In this document: positions 23,951 to 31,638 of the stretch, piece by piece | How the letters are laid out: each line of letters starts with the position of its first letter | Numbering within the stretch: the stretch's first letter is position 1 | Origin: Desulfocapsaceae bacterium | GTDB lineage: Bacteria > Desulfobacterota > Desulfobulbia > Desulfobulbales > Desulfocapsaceae | DNA length: 35,021 nt | Assembly: GCA_030653035.1 (NCBI GenBank) | Contig: JAUSAB010000024.1 | Span: 1-35,021, forward strand | Direction of reading: 5' to 3' | Translations under genes and position numbers: made by a program | Notes under the pieces: generated by a model | The model's input: only the letters and a program-made list of their open reading frames with translations | What the model was told of the DNA's origin: nothing | Database searches by the model: none

Positions 23951-24026
23951 TGGAGGCGGCGAGCGGATTTGAACCGCTGAATCATGGTTTTGCAGACCAG
24001 TGCCTTAGCCGCTTGGCTACGCCGCC
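23951..24026 (-). tRNA. tRNA-Cys (GCA)
   Basis: The reverse complement folds as a full cloverleaf: acceptor GGCGGCG/CGCCGCC, D arm, anticodon stem with loop CTGCAAA giving anticodon GCA, T arm GCGGTTCAAATCCGC, U73 discriminator (an identity element for Cys) and encoded CCA. Length is 76 bases including CCA. Confidence 0.96.
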
Positions 24027-24061
24027 TTTTTGAGCAGACTTTAAAAAAGTATGCGAGCCGC

Positions 24062-24089
24062 TTTATACCACAGTTTGTTTTTTTGACAA
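24062..24089 (-). promoter_or_regulatory. Sigma-70 promoter for tRNA-Cys
   Basis: On the minus strand, TTGTCA (24084-24089) and TATAAA (24062-24067) are 16 bases apart, placing transcription start ~30 bases before the tRNA. It overlaps the upstream region of rnc on the other strand. Confidence 0.7.
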
Positions 24090-24102
24090 GGGGAAAATAG
24101 GT

Positions 24103-24834
24103 ATGGATCTCGATTCACTGGTGCGGAAGAATAAGGAGGACCTCTCTTCTTTTGAACAGATACTGGGGTATCGCTTTACTGATCTGCGTCTGTTGCAGAG
24201 GGCCTTAGTCCACGCCTCTTTTGCCTTTGAAAATTCTTTTCCCGGTCATAATAATGAAACGCTGGAGTTTCTGGGGGATGCGGTTCTTGATCTGGTTGTT
24301 GGTCATACCTTATACCAGCGTTTTCCGGCGATGCGCGAAGGGGAGTTGACCAAATTGCGGTCCGCGCTCGTGAATGAAACTCATCTGGCGACCATGGCCA
24401 GGGATGTGGAGCTGGGTAGGTTTCTGTGTCTGGGCAAGGGTGAGGACGCCTCCAACGGGAGAAGCAAATCGTCTATTCTGGCCTGCGCCTATGAGGCGGT
24501 TGTCGGGGCGGTCTTTGAAGATGGCGGCTATGAGACGGTGCAAGATCTCGTCCTTCGTTTCTTTGTCCCGGCCTTTGAGGTCAAGAGAGAGGAGTTGTTG
24601 ATTGCGGATGCCAAGAGCAGGTTGCAGGAAGTCTTGCAGGAAAAGTTTAACGAGGCCCCATCGTATCGAGTGGATATGGAGGAAGGGCCGTCTCATCAGA
24701 AGATGTTTACGGTATCAGTCATCTTTAGGGATATTGTCCTGGGGACTGGAACTGCCAGCTCCAAGAAAGAAGCCGAGCAACGGGCCGCAGCTGTTGCTCT
24801 TGTGGAGCATAATCGCCTGATTTCCCGTTTGTGA
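24103..24834 (+). CDS. rnc: Ribonuclease III
   Basis: Double-strand RNA endonuclease for rRNA and mRNA processing; 243 aa. The signature NETLEFLGDAVLDLVVG is at 51-67, with E55 and D59 corresponding to the first metal ligands. The second acidic motif reads ILACAYEAVVGAVFEDGG (125-142): E131 matches the essential Glu117 of E. coli, but the position of Asp114 is Cys128. The C-terminal double-stranded-RNA-binding domain (~165-238) is intact with the SSKKEAEQRAAAVAL segment. It starts an apparent + strand run with dgkA, an EptA-type gene, the radical SAM gene and the ABC-F gene. Confidence 0.95.
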   Translation: MDLDSLVRKNKEDLSSFEQILGYRFTDLRLLQRALVHASFAFENSFPGHNNETLEFLGDAVLDLVVGHTLYQRFPAMREGELTKLRSALVNETHLATMARDVELGRFLCLGKGEDASNGRSKSSILACAYEAVVGAVFEDGGYETVQDLVLRFFVPAFEVKREELLIADAKSRLQEVLQEKFNEAPSYRVDMEEGPSHQKMFTVSVIFRDIVLGTGTASSKKEAEQRAAAVALVEHNRLISRL

Positions 24835-24898
24835 TGATGCCCGTGTTTGTCGAAGGAACCTGGTAACTGGCTTATATGATTTGAGAATGGAGAGGGAT

Positions 24899-25267
24899 AT
24901 GGAAGGAGAAAAAAAGACTGGCCTGCGTCGTGTTATCAATGCCACCGGGTATTCGTTGTGCGGCCTGAAATCAGCCTGGCAGACGGAGGCGGCATTCCGC
25001 CAGGAGGTCCTGCTGATGGCAATTATGTTGCCCCTTGCCTTTCTGCTGGGAAAGAATGGCGTGGAGCGAGCCTTGCTGATCAGTGTCTGTCTGGTCGTGC
25101 TGGTGGCTGAGCTATTGAACTCAGCCATTGAAGCCGTGGTTGACCGTATTGGTCTGGAACATCATCCTTTGGCCGGGGCGGCCAAAGATCTGGGATCGGC
25201 CGCCGTCTTTGTCAGTCTTGTTATGGTGGTGATGGTCTGGGGTCTTGTGCTGTTTGATTCGCTGTGA
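24899..25267 (+). CDS. dgkA: Diacylglycerol kinase
   Basis: Small inner-membrane enzyme (122 aa, exactly the E. coli length) that phosphorylates diacylglycerol to phosphatidic acid. Three membrane helices are evident. Conserved active-site residues are E71, N74 and E78 in VAELLNSAIEAVVDRIG, and K96 and D97 in AGAAKDLGSAAV. The ATG at 24899 has GGAGAGG upstream and gives the family length; a TTG at 24881 and an ATG at 24887 are in frame. It lies 40 bases before a phosphoethanolamine transferase gene, which releases diacylglycerol as a by-product, so the pair plausibly forms a recycling unit. Confidence 0.95.
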   Translation: MEGEKKTGLRRVINATGYSLCGLKSAWQTEAAFRQEVLLMAIMLPLAFLLGKNGVERALLISVCLVVLVAELLNSAIEAVVDRIGLEHHPLAGAAKDLGSAAVFVSLVMVVMVWGLVLFDSL

Positions 25268-25307
25268 TTGTCTTTGTTTATTTCTGCCGTAAAGGTATCA
25301 TGACAGT

Positions 25308-26987
25308 ATGAAACAGGGGTTGGAAATCAATAAATCGGGTGCGCCTTCTTCCCTCAGGATGGTTATGGCGTTTGTTCTGCACCCCAAGGTGAACAGCATC
25401 CAGTTGACTTTAGTGATCTCTTTGATCCTGATCGCATTCTATAATAATGTTTTCTGGTCAGAAATCCTGAAAATTGCCGCTGATTCTCAACAAAATCGCT
25501 TTTTTCTTGCTTCCATCTTCCTCTTGCTTGTTGCCTTTATCAATCTCTGTCTTTCCCTGGTCAGTTTTAAATATATTCTCAAACCTTCTGTGATTCTCAT
25601 TTTGTTAGTTGCCACCTTTGCTGCCTATTTCATGACAACCTATGGCATCATAATTGATCAATCGATGGTTAAAAATGTCCTGGCAATAGATGTGGGAGAT
25701 GTTGCTGAATTGTTGAACGTCAAGATGTTCTATTATCTGGTGGTCCTTGGCGTGATTCCCTCTTTTCTGGTTCTGCGCTCCGAGATTCGCTACAAGCCTT
25801 TTGTGAGAGAGCTGTTTATGGTATTGGGTGGCGTGCTCACAAGCCTGGTGGCTCTGGTAGTTGTTCTGGTGTTCTTTTATAAGGATTATATCTCACTGGG
25901 GAAGAATTATAATTATGTGCGCCATCTGATTAATCCGGTGAGCCCCATTTATGAGGTGGCCTCGTATGCAAAGAGGACGGTGACCAGCGGCAAGGTGGTG
26001 GTCAGGCCCATTGGTGAAGATGCGAGAATAATAAAACCATGGCAGGAGAGGGGCAAAAAAAATCTGGTGATTTTGGTTGTCGGAGAGGCGGCACGGGCCC
26101 GTAATTTTTCGCTCAATGGATACGAGCGAAAGACCAATCTTTTTCTGGAAAAAGAGGATGTTCTCAGCTTTACCAACACCTATTCCTGCGGGACGGTGAC
26201 TACTACCTCTCTGCCCTGTATGTTTTCCCATTTCGGTCGGGAGTCCTTCAGCGACTTCAAGGCTGATCGTCATGAAGGACTTCTTGATGTCTTGTTGCAC
26301 GCGGGTGTCCAGGTTCTGTGGCGAGAGAATAATTCGGGATGCAAAGGGGTGTGTAAACGGGTGGAGACGGAGGATATGGCAGGTCTGCGGGTGGCGGATC
26401 TTTGTGCGGCGGGTGAATGTCAGGATATGATCTTGTTGCAGGGCCTGCAAAAATATATCAATCAAATAGGCTCTGACGCCTTTATTGTTCTGCACCAGAA
26501 AGGGAGCTATGGGCCGGAATATTATCGCCGGTCGCCGCCAGACTTCAAGGCTTTTGTCCCGGAGTGCACAACGAATCAACTCCAGGAGTGTCGGTCCGAG
26601 GAACTGTTGAACGCCTATGACAATACGATTATCTACACTGATTACTTCCTGTCCCAGGTGATTGATCTTCTGAAGAAAAACAGCGATCAGTTCAATGTCT
26701 CCATGCTCTATCTCTCGGATTATGGTGAATCGCTTGGTGAAAAAAATATCTATCTTCATGGGCTTCCTTATATCATTGCCCCGGATGAACAGAAGCATAT
26801 CCCTTTCATCCTCTGGCTTGGAGATGCCTTTCTGAAAGGGAATCATATAGACAAGAGCTGTCTGCAAAAAAAGGTGGATGAGAAGCTGTCCCATGATAAT
26901 CTGTTCCCTTCCGTTTTGGGACTGATGGGGATTAGAACGGCGATGTATAACAAGGAGCTTGATATCTTTGCTGATTGTCGGCAATAG
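25308..26987 (+). CDS. EptA/MCR-type lipid A phosphoethanolamine transferase
   Basis: Inner-membrane enzyme of 559 aa that transfers phosphoethanolamine from phosphatidylethanolamine to lipid A or a similar acceptor, which in other bacteria lowers polymyxin binding. Five membrane segments occupy ~35-195, then a periplasmic sulfatase-fold domain. Active-site motifs are VVGEAAR (E260), SCGTVTTTSLPCMFS with nucleophile Thr298 and the C294/C304 pair, VLHQKGSYGP (H396) and YLHG (H484). The zinc motif usually SDHGESLGE reads SDYGESLGE, so Tyr472 replaces an expected His ligand while Asp471 is kept. Further Cys pairs support a periplasmic disulfide-bonded domain. The acceptor is not determined by sequence. 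Confidence 0.88.
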   Translation: MKQGLEINKSGAPSSLRMVMAFVLHPKVNSIQLTLVISLILIAFYNNVFWSEILKIAADSQQNRFFLASIFLLLVAFINLCLSLVSFKYILKPSVILILLVATFAAYFMTTYGIIIDQSMVKNVLAIDVGDVAELLNVKMFYYLVVLGVIPSFLVLRSEIRYKPFVRELFMVLGGVLTSLVALVVVLVFFYKDYISLGKNYNYVRHLINPVSPIYEVASYAKRTVTSGKVVVRPIGEDARIIKPWQERGKKNLVILVVGEAARARNFSLNGYERKTNLFLEKEDVLSFTNTYSCGTVTTTSLPCMFSHFGRESFSDFKADRHEGLLDVLLHAGVQVLWRENNSGCKGVCKRVETEDMAGLRVADLCAAGECQDMILLQGLQKYINQIGSDAFIVLHQKGSYGPEYYRRSPPDFKAFVPECTTNQLQECRSEELLNAYDNTIIYTDYFLSQVIDLLKKNSDQFNVSMLYLSDYGESLGEKNIYLHGLPYIIAPDEQKHIPFILWLGDAFLKGNHIDKSCLQKKVDEKLSHDNLFPSVLGLMGIRTAMYNKELDIFADCRQ

Positions 26988-27018
26988 CTTTTCTTTTTGT
27001 CCTGAAGTTTATTGAAAT

Positions 27019-28086
27019 ATGCCTTTAGTTATTCCCATTTTTATTCCGCATCAGGGCTGTCCGCAGCAGTGTCTTTTTTGTAATCAACATTCGATCACTG
27101 GTGAGAGGGAAGGCCGGGTAGATGTGGCCATGCAGGTGGCTGACACCATTCGGGAATGGTTGTTGCGGCCCCGACGTCAGGCGCAGGCCAGGGACGGCCA
27201 AGGAAGCGATCCGGCGGGGAGACTCCGGGTGCTGCCCGTCCCGCAAGTGCAGGTGGCTTTTTTCGGCGGCTCGTTTACCTGTCTGCCCAGAGCTCGTCAG
27301 GAGGAACTGTTGGCGGAGGTCCAGCCCTTTCTGGCCTCAGGTCAGGTGGGGTGTATCAGGCTCTCCACCCGACCTGATTGCGTGGATAGGGAAGTATGTT
27401 CTTTCCTTCTGTCCCACGGAGTGCGTATTGTCGAGCTGGGGGTGCAGTCCCTTGATGACCGGGTGCTGCAGGCATCCCGGCGCGGCCATGATGCGGATGA
27501 TTCCCGGCGGGCTGTGGCCCTGTTGCAGGAGGCGGGGATGAAGGTGGGAATCCAACTGCTGCCGGGCCTGCCCCTGGAGACGACGGGTTCCTTCCTGCGG
27601 ACGGTGCGGGAGGTGGTAACTCTTGCGCCCGCCTTTGTTCGTCTCTATCCAGTCTTGGTGGTGGAGCATGCCGGGCTGGCGGAGATGTATCGGCGAGGTG
27701 AGTATCGACCCCTGTCCATGAACCGGGCTCTTGCCCTGACCTGTAGGGCCAAGGAGATACTGACGGCGGCGTCGATCCGGGTGGTGCGCATCGGGCTGCA
27801 ACCGTCAGCAGCGCTGGAGCGCGAACTGCTGGCCGGGCCGTATCATCCTGCCTTTGGAGAATTGGTGGCGAGCAGGATCTGGTTGAAGAAGATCCGGCCC
27901 TTGCTGGCCTCATGTCCGATTGGCAAACAGGTAACAATACAAATCTCCCCACGTGATCTCTCTGCGGTGATCGGGATGAAGCGATTAAATATGCAACGAT
28001 TTGAGCGGTTGGGGCTTGCCGACAGATTGGAAATCACAACGGATAATGAAATGAAACGAGGAACATTGCTCTATGCTGTCAATTAA
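27019..28086 (+). CDS. Elp3-like radical SAM protein
   Basis: A 355-aa radical SAM protein with the Fe-S cluster motif C14-x3-C18-x2-C21 (HQGCPQQCLFCNQ), then FFGGSFTCLPRARQEELL and RLSTRPDC, the pattern of the Elp3-like (B12-independent) family. It lacks an acetyltransferase domain. Similar genes follow rnc in other delta-proteobacteria as I recall; a role in tRNA modification is possible but unproven. About 25 residues (~56-80, RQAQARDGQGSDPAGRLRVL) look like an insertion just before the FFGGSF motif. The last 14 bases overlap the ABC-F gene, suggesting translational coupling. No strong ribosome binding site is seen. Confidence 0.85.
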   Translation: MPLVIPIFIPHQGCPQQCLFCNQHSITGEREGRVDVAMQVADTIREWLLRPRRQAQARDGQGSDPAGRLRVLPVPQVQVAFFGGSFTCLPRARQEELLAEVQPFLASGQVGCIRLSTRPDCVDREVCSFLLSHGVRIVELGVQSLDDRVLQASRRGHDADDSRRAVALLQEAGMKVGIQLLPGLPLETTGSFLRTVREVVTLAPAFVRLYPVLVVEHAGLAEMYRRGEYRPLSMNRALALTCRAKEILTAASIRVVRIGLQPSAALERELLAGPYHPAFGELVASRIWLKKIRPLLASCPIGKQVTIQISPRDLSAVIGMKRLNMQRFERLGLADRLEITTDNEMKRGTLLYAVN

Positions 28087-30103
28087 TCATCTGGATGTCC
28101 GCTTTGGCGAGAAACATCTGTTTAAAGATATCTCCCAGCGGGTCCATGCCGGCGACCGGGTTGGTCTGGTTGGAGTCAACGGGGCCGGCAAGTCCACCTT
28201 GCTCAAGATCATGGCCGGGGTCGCCGCCTGTGATGACGGGGTGATTACCAAGTCCAAACATTTTACCGTGGGCTACCTGCCTCAGGAAAGCAGCGCCCTG
28301 GTCTCGGAGAATACCTTGTACCAGGAGGCGGAGAGCGCCTTTGATGAAATCCTGACCCTGCAGCAGGAAGCGGATTTTTTGAATGATCAACTGGCGGTGA
28401 CGGCCAAGGACGGCCTAATGCCGCGGGAGCCAGGGATGGCGGGAGCGGTAACGGAACATGACTCCGAGCTCTTTACCGCCATGATAGAACGGCAGGGGGA
28501 ACTGCAGCATCAGCTGGAAGGGCATGATGTCTATACCATCCGGGCCAGGGTGGAAAAGGTGCTGCTGGGGTTGGGCTTCAAGCAGACGGACATGGAGGCG
28601 CCGGTGACGAGCTTTTCCGGCGGCTGGGTCATGCGCCTGATGCTGGCCAAGATGCTGCTGGTTTCACCCTCTCTGCTGCTCCTTGATGAGCCGACCAATC
28701 ATCTCGACCTGGAGTCATTGACCTGGGTGGAGGAATTCTTTCGCTCCTGCCAGGGGGCAATGGTGATTATCTCCCATGACCGGACTTTCCTGGACAAGAT
28801 CACCAAGACAACCTGGGAGTTGAGCCTGGGCAAGTTGTCGGTCTACAAGGGGAACTACACCTATTATATCAAGGAAAAGGCGGAACGGAGGATTATTGAA
28901 AAAGGGGCCTATGACAATCAACAGGCCAAGATCAAGCAGACCATGCGTTTTGTTGAGCGTTTCCGGGCCAAATCCACCAAGGCCAAGCAGGTTCAGAGCC
29001 GGGTCAAGCAGCTTGAAAAAATCGACATGATAGAGCTCTCCGATGATGAGCAGCAGATTCGTTTCACCTTTCCGCCTGCTCCCCCATCCGGTCGTGATGT
29101 GTTGCAGATTGAGGGATTGAGCAAGAGCTATCAGGGGCGGCAGGTGTTTCACGATGTGAATCTGCAGCTGCAGCGGGGAGACAAGGTGGCGGTGGTGGGT
29201 GTCAATGGCGCCGGCAAGTCCACCCTGGTCAAGATCATCGGCGGGCAACTGGAATATGATGCCGGCGAGATCAAGCTGGGCCATAATGTGCAGCTCTCCT
29301 ATTTCGGGCAGCATCAGGCCCAGGAACTGTCGCCCACCCTGTCGGCCCTCGAGACCATGGCGCTCTCCGGCGCCGATCTGACGGTTACCCGGACGCGTTC
29401 GCTGCTGGGGGCCTTTCTCTTCAGGGGCGAAGAGGTGGACAAGAAGGTGGCGGTGCTGTCTGGCGGCGAAAAGAGTCGACTGGCCCTGGCCAAGATGATT
29501 GCCAAACCGGCCAACCTCATGCTTCTGGATGAGCCGACCAACCATTTGGATATCAGTTCCCAGGAGGTGCTGCAGGAGGCCATGGCCCAGTATGATGGCT
29601 GTATCGTTGTCGTCTCGCATAACCGTTATTTCCTTGACAGCTTTGTCAACAAGGTGCTGGAGGTTAAAGACGGCCAGGTGGCCCTTTATGAAGGGAATAT
29701 AACCGAATATCTGCACAAGGTCGGCTTGGAGAATGAAGAAAAGAAGAGCGCCGGTTCCCAGACCCAGGAGTTTGGAGATGACAGCGAGGTTGAACATTCA
29801 CGGGAATCCAAAAAAGAGAAGCGGCAGCAGGAGGCCATGGAACGGAAGGAGCGCAGCCGGAAACTTGCTCCCTGGAAGAAAAAGGAAGAAGAGGCGGAAA
29901 GACAAATAGCCAGCCTGGAAGTCCGTAAGGAAGAGTTGGAAGTTCTGATGGCTGATCCGGAACTCTATTATGATGAACAGGCCTGGAGCAGGACCAGCAA
30001 AGAATACGACCAATGCAAAAGCCTTCTGGAGCGTTGGTACAGTCAGTGGGAAGAGGCGCAGGGGGAGATTGAGGATATCGAGGCCAGTTTTACGACGCCT
30101 TGA
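28073..30103 (+). CDS. ABC-F family ATPase (Uup/EttA-like)
   Basis: Soluble protein of 676 aa with two ATP-binding cassettes and no membrane segments; ABC-F proteins act on ribosomes (translation quality control or antibiotic protection). Cassette 1 has GVNGAGKST at 35-43, SFSGGWVMRL and LLLLDEPTNHLDL; cassette 2 has GVNGAGKST again, VLSGGEKSRLALA and LLDEPTNHLDI. A charged linker and a C-terminal coiled coil (~560-676, rich in Glu, Lys and Arg) fit the Uup/YdiF type. Residues 108-127 (AVTAKDGLMPREPGMAGAVT) are extra and come from the 62-bp repeat also inserted in glnD. The start overlaps the radical SAM gene by 14 bases. Confidence 0.94.
   Translation: MLSINHLDVRFGEKHLFKDISQRVHAGDRVGLVGVNGAGKSTLLKIMAGVAACDDGVITKSKHFTVGYLPQESSALVSENTLYQEAESAFDEILTLQQEADFLNDQLAVTAKDGLMPREPGMAGAVTEHDSELFTAMIERQGELQHQLEGHDVYTIRARVEKVLLGLGFKQTDMEAPVTSFSGGWVMRLMLAKMLLVSPSLLLLDEPTNHLDLESLTWVEEFFRSCQGAMVIISHDRTFLDKITKTTWELSLGKLSVYKGNYTYYIKEKAERRIIEKGAYDNQQAKIKQTMRFVERFRAKSTKAKQVQSRVKQLEKIDMIELSDDEQQIRFTFPPAPPSGRDVLQIEGLSKSYQGRQVFHDVNLQLQRGDKVAVVGVNGAGKSTLVKIIGGQLEYDAGEIKLGHNVQLSYFGQHQAQELSPTLSALETMALSGADLTVTRTRSLLGAFLFRGEEVDKKVAVLSGGEKSRLALAKMIAKPANLMLLDEPTNHLDISSQEVLQEAMAQYDGCIVVVSHNRYFLDSFVNKVLEVKDGQVALYEGNITEYLHKVGLENEEKKSAGSQTQEFGDDSEVEHSRESKKEKRQQEAMERKERSRKLAPWKKKEEEAERQIASLEVRKEELEVLMADPELYYDEQAWSRTSKEYDQCKSLLERWYSQWEEAQGEIEDIEASFTTP
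28393..28454 (+). repeat. In-frame 62-bp repeat inside the ABC-F gene (copy B)
   Basis: 54 of 62 bases match 8586-8647 in glnD, in the same reading frame. It inserts ~20 residues into cassette 1 between LNDQL and TEHDSELF, a region that is a helical linker in this family and tolerates insertions. The right-hand palindromic half present in glnD is missing here, so this copy appears shorter. Confidence 0.85.
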
Positions 30104-30869
30104 TCATGAGGGTGGAAAAAGACAAAAGGGCACCTCTGTATTTGCGGTTTTCTCAGTGACAGGATGTGTAGAAATCGAGACTCAACCTGACATGTTCAAT
30201 TTTCAGGTTTTGACAAGAACTGACAATCGACATAAGCAGTGAAAAGGGTTCTCAGGAAACATCTAAAATTTCAGTTTCCCTGCCGATCATTAACCTTACC
30301 ACTGGTTTCCTCTTAAAATATTTTCCAGAATTACTGGTAATTATATTTTTATTGTGATTGAATGAATAGCTATTCATTTTTAGATCGGTAGAAGGAGTCA
30401 GGAAGAGGGTTAAGTTGCGGTGTTTTTGGAACGGTTAATATTGCCGATGGACATAGGAGATGTTGCACAGGTCAGCCCTTGCCCGCCCATTACCCCCGAT
30501 ATGAATTGTCCAAATTTCCGGGTATTGAGCGATTTCAGGAAGGGTATGATTTTTTCCATGAATGCTTTAAACAAAGGGTTTTGTTGGCTATGGAATAAGG
30601 TCTGGCTTCCCTGGGTCATGACTTATATAGACGGTTCAAAGCATTAAGGCCGACACATCTAAACATAATGAACAAGGCGATTGCTTTACTTGTCCCGGTG
30701 GCCAGACCATGACTTTGAAGAGCGAAACAAAAAATGAAAAAAATGTAACAGGTGTCTCCTGACATTTATTCCGAATGTGTCTATAAAAATTATGGCTCTG
30801 CCCTATTTTCAGTAAATGATTATTTTCTCAACAAGACCAAGAAACCAACATTAAAAAGGAGGTCTTGTT
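30104..30869. other. Long intergenic region between the ABC-F gene and the IS1595-type remnant
   Basis: About 770 bases without a convincing gene. Short open frames at 30410-30619 (-) and 30420-30647 (+) mirror each other, and neither resembles a known family; they could be relics. An 18-bp perfect palindrome lies at 30361-30378. Near 30792 a GGCTCTGCCCTATTTTCAG segment probably marks the left end of the insertion sequence that follows. Confidence 0.45.
30361..30378. promoter_or_regulatory. 18-bp perfect palindrome, operator-like
   Basis: AATGAATAGCTATTCATT is a perfect palindrome without a spacer, like operators of TetR-type dimers. It stands in a gene-poor region, and no regulator gene is adjacent, so no function can be assigned. 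Confidence 0.4.
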
Positions 30870-31636
30870 ATGAAGATGCCAGAATTCTCTCTTATAAAAT
30901 GGCAGCGTCAATTTGGTACCGAAGAAGCTTGCGCCGAGGCTTTGACCCGTGTGAGATGGCCAGATGGATTCATATGTCCAGTCTGTGCGGGAAAAGCTTA
31001 CAGCTACATAACTTCTCGCCAGATTTACCAATGTAGTCATTGTCAGCACCAGACAAGTGTGACATCGGGGACGATCTTTCATTCGACCAATCTGCCTCTG
31101 GTCAAGTGGTTCTGGGCAATATACCTCAGCGCCTCGGACAAGGGAGGAATTTCTGCCCTGAGGCTGAGCAAACAAATAGCTACAACTTGGCTACTGCTCA
31201 CCGTATCCTGCAAAGATCCGTACGGTTATGGCGCACAGAGACAGCATCTATCGACTTGAAGGTTTGATAAAAAGTGACGATGCGTATGTGGGTGGCAAGA
31301 AGTCGGGAAAGCGTGGTCGGGGAGCTATGAGTAAGAAGCCGATTCTTGTAACGGTTGAAAACCGTAAGGATCATGCCGGATTCGTGGCAGCGGAAGCGGT
31401 CGATGCGGTTAGCCAGGACAGTGTACGCGAGTTTTGCCGTCGTCACCTGAAGTCGGGTCAGGAGGTGCGTACCGATGCATTGTCTGCCTTGAATTCTATT
31501 GGCGAAGAACATACCCATGAAAAGTGGTTGACACCACCGGAAGAAGCTGGCCATTGTCTGCCTTTTGTCCATATTGTGATCGGGAATTTGAAGACCGTCC
31601 TTAACGGTACATTCCATGGCGTGTCTCACAAATATT
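30792..31636 (+). mobile_element. IS1595-type insertion sequence remnant
   Basis: It begins at a probable terminal sequence, GGCTCTGCCCTATTTTCAG, and contains the frameshifted transposase pseudogene. The right part is interrupted by, or replaced with, a second insertion sequence whose terminal repeat starts at 31637. No matching right end was found downstream, so the element is truncated. The left boundary is approximate. Confidence 0.65.
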
Positions 31637-31638
31637 GA
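30870..31638 (+). pseudogene. IS1595-family transposase, frameshifted and truncated
   Basis: The N-terminal part (from ATG 30870) has a zinc ribbon, CPVC...CSHC, then GTIFHSTNLPLVKWFWAIYL and ISALRLSKQI. Around 31190-31225 the frame changes twice: LATAHRIL appears in one frame and KIRTVMAHRDSIYRLEGLI in another. The catalytic half continues from ~31228 (SDDAYVGGKKSGKRGRG) to VHIVIGNLKTVLNGTFHGVS. The final TGA straddles the junction with the next insertion sequence, removing the C-terminus. The combination is the ISXO2-like DDE type used by IS1595 elements. It is inactive as it stands. Confidence 0.85.

Noticed and set aside
25893-26984. 363-codon open frame opposite the EptA-type gene
   Set aside because: It is a complementary-strand shadow of a gene with full catalytic motifs; no recognisable protein.
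28715-29797. 360-codon open frame opposite the ABC-F gene
   Set aside because: It is antisense to two intact ATP-binding cassettes; codon bias of the sense gene explains it.
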